Shown piece after piece: positions 10,042 to 20,165 of a stretch of 64,000 nt of DNA (position 1 is its first letter; each line of letters starts with the position of its first letter). A program made the translations under genes and the position numbers. Origin of the DNA: Parietichytrium sp. I65-24A (lineage: Eukaryota > Sar > Bigyra > Thraustochytrida > Thraustochytriidae); assembly GCA_012862575.1 (NCBI GenBank), contig BLSF01000040.1, forward strand, positions 186,001 through 250,000, in the 5' to 3' direction. Below the pieces are notes generated by a model that was not told where the DNA came from, searched no databases, and was given only the letters and a program-made list of their open reading frames with translations.

Positions 10042-13007
10042 GGAGAACAGCTCGTTGTTCAATGTTGGATCTTTGCTTTCATTCTTTTCGTTCGTCCATC
10101 TTCTTCACGACGTGTACCATAGCACATGGTACCGGTACTAACTATTACAAGAGTACTACTACACAGTTCACTGTTCAACCAAACAAAAGAATCAATGGAA
10201 ACAAAGGAAATTGGAAACTCAAAATTCAAAAGTCAAATCATTCTCTTTTGTCACAGTCAATTTCAATTGTAAAGGCCAAAGTTGGCGCTGCTTTGAGTTC
10301 ATTGGAGCCCGAATCGCACTTTGCGAGTAGCATGCGGGCAGCAGCATGCCCGGCCGGCGTCCTCGGAGTGCCCCGCTTTCGTTGAAAATGTTGGCAATGA
10401 TGAAACGCTGTGAGGGCAAAGATGGGCAAAGAGCTCCACGTAGTGCGCTAAGCTTACATCTTCTGAGTCTTTCCGAGGAGCGATCCTGAGAATCCTGAGC
10501 GAGCTTTGGAGCAGACGTAGCAGATGCTTTTCAAGTGGTGGGTGTGGTGGGAATCATCAGCAGTGCGCAGGGTCTGCACCATGTGTCAGCTCCTGACCTT
10601 CTTGACATTTCTGACGCCATTGTAACCAAAACGCATACTTGCGGCTAGGCGGCTGTGCAATGCGTCGACGGACGAAAATGCGACCCACTGTTAGTTCGTC
10701 TCGCCAAGGATCCAACGACAACTCCAAGCCCACCAGAGTGGGGGAGGGGTCTGCTACGTGGGCAGGCGAGAGTGTCTGTTTGCTTTGCTGTCATCATGAT
10801 TTCAAATGAGCAGCGCGGAAAGCGGAATTCGGAATTCACTCGGAACTTTCAGCAAAGCCCAACTCCCCGCGCTACTAGCATAGAATAGTGACGCGAATAG
10901 TGACGCTTGGACAATCCTGTGCCCGTTTAACTTTCTGACGAAACCAGATGCGAGTCGCGACCTGACCCCGACCTCGTTGAAACTTTACAGGTGCTTCCAT
11001 TACTCAGAATGCAAGTCGGCTTGGGGAGATTGAGGAACGTCCGGGACACGGGACACGGGACACCATCCATCGACTGAGTCAATCCCGGACACTGTGTTGG
11101 TTGAAATGACGAGTTTAGATGGATACTGACAATGAAGCCCATTTTGGGTGGATGGCGTAACCGGTAACGCCTCACTGGCACTAGGTAGTAGCAGCGCGAA
11201 GGAGAATGAGAAGGATAGCTGATCTCTAGGTTTTCCTTCAACTTTTGCTGAGCCAAGAGAAAGGACCAAGATGAAGCAAGATAGTTCGTTCGATCGAAGT
11301 GGACTGCGTTTGTTCTCGACTCGAAGAAACTTCTGGGCGACGAAACGAACTAGTACAAGAGAAACAGAGAGAGAGTGTGTGTGTTTTGTAAACTACAAAT
11401 ACAACTCACTGTCAACACAATACGACTACGAAAAGGGAGAGACGCGCAATACGCACACAAGCTACAAGCTATCAATTTCTGACAGTGAGTACCTAATACC
11501 GGTAAGTTAGTCTGTGGTGTANGGAGAACAGCTCGTTGTTCAATGTTGGATCTTTGCTTTCATTCTTTTCGTTCGTCCATCTTCTTCACGACGTGTACCA
11601 TAGCACATGGTACCGGTACTAACTATTACAAGAGTACTACTACACAGTTCACTGTTCAACCAAACAAAAGAATCAATGGAAACAAAGGAAATTGGAAACT
11701 CAAAATTCAAAAGTCAAATCATTCTCTTTTGTCACAGTCAATTTCAATTGTAAAGGCCAAAGTTGGCGCTGCTTTGAGTTCATTGGAGCCCGAATCGCAC
11801 TTTGCGAGTAGCATGCGGGCAGCAGCATGCCCGGCCGGCGTCCTCGGAGTGCCCCGCTTTCGTTGAAAATGTTGGCAATGATGAAACGCTGTGAGGGCAA
11901 AGATGGGCAAAGAGCTCCACGTAGTGCGCTAAGCTTACATCTTCTGAGTCTTTCCGAGGAGCGATCCTGAGAATCCTGAGCGAGCTTTGGAGCAGACGTA
12001 GCAGATGCTTTTCAAGTGGTGGGTGTGGTGGGAATCATCAGCAGTGCGCAGGGTCTGCACCATGTGTCAGCTCCTGACCTTCTTGACATTTCTGACGCCA
12101 TTGTAACCAAAACGCATACTTGCGGCTAGGCGGCTGTGCAATGCGTCGACGGACGAAAATGCGACCCACTGTTAGTTCGTCTCGCCAAGGATCCAACGAC
12201 AACTCCAAGCCCACCAGAGTGGGGGAGGGGTCTGCTACGTGGGCAGGCGAGAGTGTCTGTTTGCTTTGCTGTCATCATGATTTCAAATGAGCAGTGCGGA
12301 AAGCGGAATTCGGAATTCACTCGGAACTTTCAGCAAAGCCCAACTCCCCGCGCTACTAGCATAGAATAGTGACGCGAATAGTGACGCTTGGACAATCCTG
12401 TGCCCGTTTAACTTTCTGACGAAACCAGACGCGAGTCGCGACCTGACCCCGACCTCGTTGAAACTTTACAGGTGCTTCCATTACTCAGAATGCAAGTCGG
12501 CTTGGGGAGATTGAGGAACGTCCGGGACACGGGACACCATCCATCGACTGAGTCAATCCCGGACACTGTGTTGGTTGAAATGTCGAGTTTAGATGGATAC
12601 TGACAGTGAAGCCCATTTTGGGTGGATGGCGTAACCGGTAACGCCTTACTGGCACTAGGTAGTAGCAGCGCGAAGGAGAATGAGAAGGATAGCTGATCTC
12701 TAGGTTTTCCTTCAACTTTTGCTGAGCCAAGAGAAAGGACCAAGATGAAGCAAGATAGTTCGTTCGATCGAAGTGGACTGCGTTTGTTCTCGACTCGAAG
12801 AAACTTCTGGGCGACGAAACGAACTAGTACAAGAGAAACAGAGAGAGTGTGTGTGTTTTGTAAACTACAAATACAACTCACTGTCAACACAATACGACTA
12901 CGAAAAGGGAGAGACGCGCAATACGCACACAAGCTACAAGCTATCTCCTCTCAATTTCACAGCACTGACAGTGAGTACCAAATACCGGTAAGTTAGTCTG
13001 TGGTGTA
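10042..13007. repeat. Direct tandem duplication, two 1.48-kb copies joined at a single N
   Basis: Copy 1 spans 10042-11521 and copy 2 spans 11523-13007, with a constant offset of 1481 over most of their length. They are almost identical. Visible differences include single-base changes (for example within the GCGCGG/GTGCGG pair near 10815 and 12296), loss of one 7-bp GGGACAC unit in copy 2 near 12530, two fewer GA units near 12843, and a short insertion in copy 2 near 12950. The two copies abut at an ambiguous base at 11522. The repeated unit has no convincing coding frame; the short open frames in it simply repeat in both copies. It lies between the divergent GCN5 and SHMT genes, so it doubles their shared upstream region. 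It may be real or an assembly error joining two haplotypes. Confidence 0.95.
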
Positions 13008-13553
13008 CAAATTAGACTCATAGTTTACGAATTACGTAAAACTTAGACTTTTAGAAGGATCTTTGTTTTCTTTCTCTCTTTCGTCCTTCTCGACATAAGA
13101 ATTGAAACTCACTGCCATGCCGATGCGATTCAACCTGACTGTGACTTTCTGTGAGCAACAGCTCCGCGAACTTCGATCAATGCCAAAAGTGTTATTACAC
13201 GAACACTGTAAATCCCAGAAAAGGAGTCAATGATTCTTGAATCTGAACCTGAACAAGACAAAAGCTTTTGGTATCGCGCGAATGGATCTTCCCGAAACTT
13301 GCCGAGCTCACTCACAGCAGCGCACTCTTGACCTAATAGCAAAGAGTCCTCCCTGTCTTCCCTGTCTCTCCATCACTCATCGACCATCGATCAATTATCA
13401 ATTTCATCGATCATCTTCGCCACCTCTTCAGAGGCTCGTGAGTGTACCCGGTGGAACATAGCTGAGCTAACTTCTCTATTCTGAGCACTGACTGTGAGGA
13501 AACTCACAACTCTAAGTGATACCAGTAGGCTCGAGATCTTGAGGCGACGTGTG

Positions 13554-13584
<31 letters not shown>

Positions 13585-13628
13585 TCTGTCTGTCTACTCT
13601 ACTGCTGTCGCACACTGTCACAGTCAAT

Positions 13629-13660
<32 letters not shown>

Positions 13661-13785
13661 CGGAAGACAGAAAGTGAAAGCGCAGTCAAAGGAGGCCAGC
13701 CAGACAGGGACGAGCAAAGGTTTCGCGGGAGTTGTGGCTCAGGTTGCGCGGTACGTGAAGGCAGGTAGAGAGAGAGGCAGGCAAG
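13008..13785. other. SHMT upstream region with GATA/GA microsatellites
   Basis: This 778-bp stretch directly precedes the SHMT start and is its likely promoter and 5' UTR. GA-rich runs lie at about 13554-13584. A GATA tract running into a GA tract lies at 13627-13660. No other gene was seen. Confidence 0.6.
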
Positions 13786-15247
13786 ATGAGCGGGTTGCTC
13801 GGATCGACGAGTTTGGAGAAGCATGACCCGGAGATGTTTGGTCTGCTGGAGCAGGAGAAGGAGCGGCAGAAGGGCGGGCTCGAGCTCATTGCGTCGGAGA
13901 ATTTCACCAGCACTGCGGTGATGGAGTGTCTCGGAAGCTGCCTGACCAACAAGTACGCAGAGGGGATCCCGGGGAAGAGGTACTATGGCGGGAACCAGGT
14001 CATTGATCAGATCGAGAGGCTGTGCCAGAGCCGCGCTCTCAAGGCCTTCGGCGTGGAGAGCGACAAGTGGGGCGTGAATGTGCAGCCTTACTCTGGCAGC
14101 CCTGCCAATTTTGCGGTGTTTACAGCTCTGCTAAAGCCACACGATAGAATCATGGGCTTGGATCTGCCTTCCGGCGGACATCTCACCCACGGCTTTTACA
14201 CCATGAACAAGAAGACTGGCGAGAAGAAGAGCATTTCCGCTACCTCGGTCTTCTTCGAGTCCCTGCCATACTCTGTTAACCCTGAGACTGGCTTGATTGA
14301 CTACGATAAGCTAGAGGAGCTCGCAAACATCTTCAAGCCAAGCATTCTTATCTGCGGAGGAAGCGCTTACCCTCGCGAGTGGGACTACGCTCGCTTCCGC
14401 AAGATCGCTGATAACAATGGCTCCCTCCTCATGTGCGACATGGCTCACATCTCTGGTCTGGTTGCTACCGGCGAGGCTGCTTCACCTTTTGAGCTCTGTG
14501 ATATCGTCACCACCACCACCCACAAGTCGCTTCGCGGACCTCGCGCCGGAGTGATCTTTTACCGCAAAGACGAGCGTAACTTTGAGGAGAAAATGTAAGT
14601 TTTGCAATGAAGAGACGCCGAGTCTCTTGTTTGTACTAGATTACGTTGCCAACTGACGCAAAATCCTAAACCTGTCTTCACACATCAGAAACTGGGCTGT
14701 GTTCCCAGCCCTCCAGGGTGGACCTCACGAGCACCAGATTGCTGCTGTGGCCACTCAGCTCAAGGAGGTTATGTCTCCAGAATTCAAGGAGTACGCCCAG
14801 CAAGTTAGAAAGAACTGCAAAGCTTTGGCCGCGGCACTCGTCCAGAAGGGCTACAAGCTCGCAACCGATGGTAGCGACAATCATCTCATCTTGTGGGACC
14901 TCCGCCCAACAGACCTGACGGGCTCCAAGGTGGAGACCTTGTGCGATCGTTGCCACATCACTCTCAACAAAAACGCTATCTGCGGGGATAAATCCGCGCT
15001 GTCTCCAGGAGGTGTGCGAATCGGAACTCCTGCCCTGACCACTCGTGGATTTAAAGAAAAGGACTTTGAGGCAGTTGCCGACTTTCTCGACAGGGCAGTC
15101 AAAATTGCGCTGGACATTCAGAGCAAGGTTGGCAAGCCGCTCAAGGATTTTACTGCGGCGCTGGACTCCAGCGAGGAGCTCAAGCAGTTGGAGAAGGATG
15201 TTCACGAATTTGCAAGCGCATTTCCCATGCCTGGCATCGGTTTTTAA
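13786..15247 (+). CDS. SHMT: Serine hydroxymethyltransferase, two exons (455 aa)
   Basis: Exon 1 is 13786-14594 and exon 2 is 14689-15247. The 94-bp intron 14595-14688 has GTAAGT and CAG ends. It splits the Ile codon of the conserved [20 protein letters not shown] segment, which is restored exactly on joining. Signatures include [10 protein letters not shown], the [15 protein letters not shown] loop, the LTHGFYT segment, and the PLP-lysine motif [14 protein letters not shown]. The enzyme converts serine and tetrahydrofolate to glycine and methylene-tetrahydrofolate, feeding one-carbon metabolism. The start (AAGATGAGC context, A at -3) is immediately followed by conserved protein. With no N-terminal extension a cytosolic form is likely. 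The length fits the family. Confidence 0.96.
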
Positions 15248-15747
15248 AGATACACACAAGAATCCAACATTTCACAAAACTTTCTGGTTTGACTATTTGG
15301 CTCACTACAGACAGCTCGCCGCCTCGAGACTCGCAAGAAGCACACAAACTCCGGGGCGCTAAAGGGATCTACTGAAACCTGCAGCTCCGCAAACAGTCCG
15401 AGTGACATGTTTAGAAAAGGAAATGCATTCCCTCTACCTGTCATCTCATTTCGGGAAGAGAAAAAAAATCCAACGCATCTTCCCACGTGCATCTTCCACA
15501 ATTTTTTCGTTTGGAGTCTACTAACAGCCTCGCAATCCACTATACCCCACCAGTACAAGAATAAAACAAGTAAAATACACAAAACCCAATTCGTGGACCT
15601 TCTTCGCTTTTAATCGTATACTAACTGATGCTTTTCCAAAAATAATAGGAAGTGAGTCACACAAAATCTCCAGCGAGGCTTTGCTCTGTGAATGATGATC
15701 GGACTTTACAATAGGATGCTCTTCGTCGATGACTCTCCGCTCAACGA
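15248..15747. other. Convergent 3' region, 500 bp
   Basis: This stretch separates the SHMT stop (plus) from the nucleoporin-like stop (minus) and should hold both 3' UTRs. Apart from the AATAAA noted separately I see no feature. Confidence 0.6.
15560..15565 (+). promoter_or_regulatory. Candidate poly(A) signal for SHMT
   Basis: An AATAAA hexamer lies about 310 bases after the SHMT stop codon and before the convergent neighbour's stop. It is the best candidate in this interval, by motif only. Confidence 0.4.
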
Positions 15748-18744
15748 TTACTTTGAATCACCAAATGATGCGTTTTGAGTGGCAAACGAAGCAAAACCTC
15801 CCCCAGTAACCGCAGGAGATCCCGATGCTGGCTTTGACGCCGACGCAAAAGAGCTCGCAGAGTTGCCCTTTAGCTCGGAGGACTGTCCAAAACCTGATTG
15901 ACCAAAGCTCGATTGGCCAAACCCTGACTGACCGAACCCAGATTGACCAAATCCAGAACCCCCGAATGTAGGCTTGGTGGATTCTGAGCTACCAAAACTG
16001 GACTTGCCAAAGTTCGACTCAGAGTTTCCAAAGTTGAATGTGCCAAATGGGCTTGAGGTTGATGTGCTTGATGATGTGCTGCTCGAAAAGCTGCTTGCAG
16101 AAAATGCCGGGGCCTTTCCTCCAAACAAGCTGCCACTCTGGTTGGAGCTACCTTGAGGAAGTGCTGAAGAGGAGGTTGGTGCAGACTCCTCGTCAGATTG
16201 GTGACTGCTATCCGTGTCTTCGCTGTCGGAATCGGATCCATCTCCGGGTCGATCAGCAAATGAATCTACTGGTTTTGCTGCAGGCTTCCCTTGTGAGATT
16301 GGAGAGAACATCGTGCTCGACGACGAAAGTGAGTTGGACATGTTTCCGAACCCAAACGAGCCACTGCTAGACTTGGCGCCAAAAGAGCTTCCCGAGTCAC
16401 CAAACAAACTACCACTTTTTGGAGCAGTGCTGCCGAAGCTGGTTCCAAATAGAGATGGCTTGGGCGCCTCTGCTTTCTTGGTAGGATCTACTTGTTCAAC
16501 TTTTGCCAATGTTGCCATTGGGGGGTATGAGGATGAGGACGATGAAGCCGGCTTCGGTGCCTCGACTTTCTTCGTAGGATCTACTTGCTCAACCTTTGCC
16601 ATTGTTGCCATTGGAGGGTACGAAGATGATGATGATGAAGCTGGCTTGGGTGCCTCGGCTTTCTTGGTTGGATCTACTTGCTCGACCTTTGCCATTGTCG
16701 CCATTGGCGGGTATGAAGAAGAAGATGATGAAGCTGGCTTCGGTGCATCGGCTTTTTTGGTAGGATCTACTTGCTCAACCTTTGCCATCGTCGCCATTGG
16801 AGGGTACGAAGATGATGAAGCTGGCTTGGGTGCCTCGGCTTTTTTGGTAGGATCTACTTGCTCAACCTTTTCCATTGTCGCCATTGGAGGGTACGAAGAT
16901 GATGATGAAGCTGGCTTGGGTGCCTCGGCTTTCTTTGTAGGATCTACTTGCTCGACCTTTGCCATCGTCGCCATCGGGGGATAGGACGATGTGGTTGACT
17001 TGGCTGGAGTGGGCGCAGCTGGGATCAAACTCGCCTTAGTTTCGCCGCCGAAGGAGAATCCTTTCGTCTCTCCACCGCCAAACGAAAATCCACCTGTCTT
17101 TGTGTCCGTTGAGGAGGTAGACGAGGATCCAAAAGAAAATGCAGGAGCCTTGGCAGTATCGTTACTCGATCCAAATGCAGAGGATCCGCCTGAAGACCCA
17201 AACGAAAATCCTGAGCTGGAAGGAGCAGAAGAGCCGAATGAGAATGCAGAACCGCCATTGCTCTTCCCTGAAAAGTCGAAGGCAGGTTTGGATGCATCCG
17301 CGGTTTTAGTGCCCGACTGGTTTGCAGAGGCCGCTGCGCTAGCAAATGAAAATGAGCTTGCTTCTTTTGGTGCAGGAGGTGCATCAGGGTTTGGAGCATC
17401 ACAAGCATAGCACTTATCTTCTTTCCGCATGTCGATCTTGCAAGTAGGGCACTTCCAGTCTGTGCCATCGCGTCGCGGCTGTGGAACGACAGCTCTCACA
17501 ATCGCATCCTCATCGACATCTGATAGACTGATCTCCGAACAATCGCTGTCATCGTCATCGTCATCGTCTTCCTCTTCTTCCTCGCCGTCATCCCCGGTTG
17601 CGCCATTGTCATATTCGTCAGGGAGTTCATCGCCTTCCTCCTCGCCCTCTTGCTCGTCGCCATCGTCTTCATCGTAATACTCTTCTTCTTCTTCTTCCTC
17701 TTCCTCTTCATTTTCCTGGCCGTCTTCCTCCTGCTTCATTGCGGGCTTTGGCGCCGATGAAACACTACCAAAGAATGGGGTGGAGGACGCTGAGGAGCTT
17801 CCGCCGAAAGTTCCCGGCTTTGAAGACGTTTGGGAAAAGAAGCCAGATGCCCCAAAAGAAGTCTGCTGCGAAGCCCCACCAAACAAACTGCTTGGCTGAG
17901 CAGGCTGGGGCTTCGAGGAGACTGCTGGACTCGAAAACAGCGAGGATCCACTTGCAGCGGGTTTGGCAGGTTCCTTTGCAGGAGTGGTTTCCGCCTGCTT
18001 GCTGCCAAAATTGATAGCTCCTGTTCCTGCTCCTGCTGAAGGATCAGCCTTGGCTGCTGTGCTTTGCCACTCGGCCTTGGTACTCTCGTACCGCCGTGCC
18101 ATAGATTCCTGTGCCTCCTTATATTGCCTGGAAAAGTCACCCGCGTCCTTGGAGGAAGAGAAGACGAGCTTTAAGCAAGTGTCTTTCGGCTCCCCCATCT
18201 CGCTTTCGTCAAGCACCCACAGCAGCCTTTCCACGTCGGACTCCGGTCGAACGTATGTCTCTGGATGAACCATGTGATCAGAAAGCAACTTGCCATCCGT
18301 TCTGATGATCGTGCATCGATGGTCTCCAGCCTCCAGCACCAATCGCAGATCAGCGTGTCCGAACTCTTCCCATCGCTTTGTATCAAAGCTCTTGCCGCCA
18401 TTGTCTTGTTCCGTCAAGACATATTTGGCCACTTTCGACACCGAGCTGTTGTTCCCATCACAACAAACAAACAAACAAACGAATAAACAAACAATCAATC
18501 AATCAAACAATCAAACAAACAACATTTTCCGTCAGCATCACCGCTTCCTACCACCACACCACACATCACACGAAATTCACTCCGTCTGTCCAATTTCTCA
18601 AACCTCTGCGGCCAATGGAGCCTATTGTACCACACAATTCCATCACTACAGCACCGTCCGTCCGCGGGGACACCCATTTCCCACTCCACAGCGTGGTTGG
18701 AGCACGGTGGAAAGGAAGGAAACTTACGCCTTGAGAATACTCAT
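15748..18744 (-). CDS. RanBD / RanBP2-zinc-finger / FG-repeat nucleoporin-like protein (about 904 aa)
   Basis: The long exon (18445 down to 15748) has no in-frame ATG before its conserved N-terminal domain. An upstream 17-nt exon 18744-18728 (ATG AGT ATT CTC AAG GC) is followed by GTAAGT. Joining it to a CAACAG acceptor at 18446 restores the frame. The predicted intron is 282 bp with a TTTG/TTGA-rich 3' end. A Ran-binding (RanBP1-like) domain lies at about residues 5-125. A highly acidic Glu/Asp tract follows (about 250-315). A RanBP2-type zinc finger WKCPTCKIDMRKEDKCYACD lies near residue 340. FG/FGS repeats flank six near-identical 30-residue repeats, and the C-terminus is GFGQS-rich. FG nucleoporins line the nuclear pore and bind importins; RanBD and this finger bind Ran. 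The family call is solid; the first exon is inference. Confidence 0.82.
16463..16990 (-). repeat. Six tandem ~90-bp coding repeats in the nucleoporin-like gene
   Basis: Six copies of a 29-31-residue unit with core YPPMATMAKVEQVDPTKKAE, followed by APKP and a variable-length Ser run, lie at about residues 490-670. The DNA of the copies is nearly identical. The poly-Ser spacers vary by one or two codons, which points to recent expansion by unequal exchange or slippage. Function is unknown. Confidence 0.9.
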
Positions 18745-20165
18745 CCTCACCCGACAGGCAAAATTAAAAACAAAACGTTCTCCCTTGCTCCCACTACTCT
18801 TATTGTCCTACTGTCCTACTGTCTTACTGGCGTTGCGCCTTCGGCCGACTCCAGAGAAAGAGGAAGAAACTAGTGTCCTCGCGTACACTCTCAGAGGGAT
18901 CCAGTTAGGTGCTCGAATGTGCGGTAAAGATGAATGGATTCAAATAATTGCAAGGAAATTCCCCTGCAAAAAGCCAGGAGAATTCAAACGAATATATTTT
19001 GTTCCTTGGATCCGTCGGTTCGGTAAATTAATTGCTGAGGTACGCTTTTTACAAGGATCAGCGCCGGTGATCATTCGCGAACAATGGTCCCACCGGAACG
19101 CTTTGTTACTAACAGTAACAGTAAGAAAGGTCATCATCATTTAGCGTTCCATGGAGACGATCTCGTGCCATTTGAATTCTCCAGTCCTACCAGTGCTTTT
19201 AACGAATACCATGAATACCATTACAAGCGCTACCTGCAGAGGAAAAACAGTAGCGATCACTAGTGAATTGGGATTGTTACTCTGCACTAACTTTAGCCTA
19301 ATCGAGGAGACGATTTTCGCTGTCCTCAGCTGCCAGTTTATTCTCCACTTCTACTGTTTCGGTTATGCCATTAATACCATCTCTACTTAACTAACTTCTA
19401 CCACCTACCACTCTTGTACTCGCACCGGTACTACGGCACCACCTTATTACTAATCTTCCCTTTACCATCCTTTACCCCTCCGTATAAGCCCCGACCAACG
19501 TATGCTAAGACCCAGCTTGCCCTAACGAACACCTCCCACCGCAATCCACTAGGTAGCTACCGCGGACAATCGTAATCCATACGATTCGCCTATGAGGGCT
19601 AGCGCGACTGTTATAGATGCTTAGCGAGGCGTAGTGGAAGCAAGTGGAAAAGAGAGAAAGAGTGGAAAGAGATAAGCTTAGAAACACTTAGAAACCAAGA
19701 GTGGAAGTGCATCCTTCCAATGAGTCATAATCAGTCATAATCAGTCAGTCACAGTCAATGAGACGGCTCCAAACCAAAGCAAGCAAAGCAAGTAGAGCAA
19801 GCAGAGACAGGAGATACACGAGATACACGAGATACAGGAGAAAGAGGGCCAACGGAGACAAGAAGAAGTGGCAAACGTGGTTGCGTCCCAAGTCTTTGGG
19901 CGACGGAGTTTCGCGGAGTTTGGAGTTTAGGAGGCAGTGCAGTGTGGCGACTTGAAGAGGTCAATATTCAACATTCGATATTCGATATTCGATATATTTG
20001 ATCTATTCGATACTCAATTTGCGGTTTCCCAAGTTGGGATTGGAATAGTCGGGATCATCTCCGCGCCGCAGAGGGGGACGGAGCTGGCTGGACGTGGTCA
20101 GACAAGTAGTACGGCTTTGTTTGGAAACGTGTGGTGCGGCAGGCGTTTGGAGCAGCGGTGGAATC
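18745..20165. other. Divergent promoter region, 1.4 kb
   Basis: This stretch lies between the minus-strand nucleoporin-like gene and the plus-strand exostosin-like gene and should hold both promoters. A short GAGATACAC tandem repeat lies near 19809-19840. An AT-rich GATATTC repeat lies near 19976-19998. No coding frame with recognisable similarity was seen. Confidence 0.6.

Noticed and set aside
10062-12996. Repeated short frames (107, 77, 66 codons) in the tandem duplication
   Set aside because: They are identical because the DNA is duplicated, not because of coding constraint. No similarity to known proteins and no consistent codon pattern.
16214-16984. Plus-strand 256-codon frame with repeated Cys-containing units
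   Set aside because: It is the antisense shadow of the six coding repeats of the nucleoporin-like gene.
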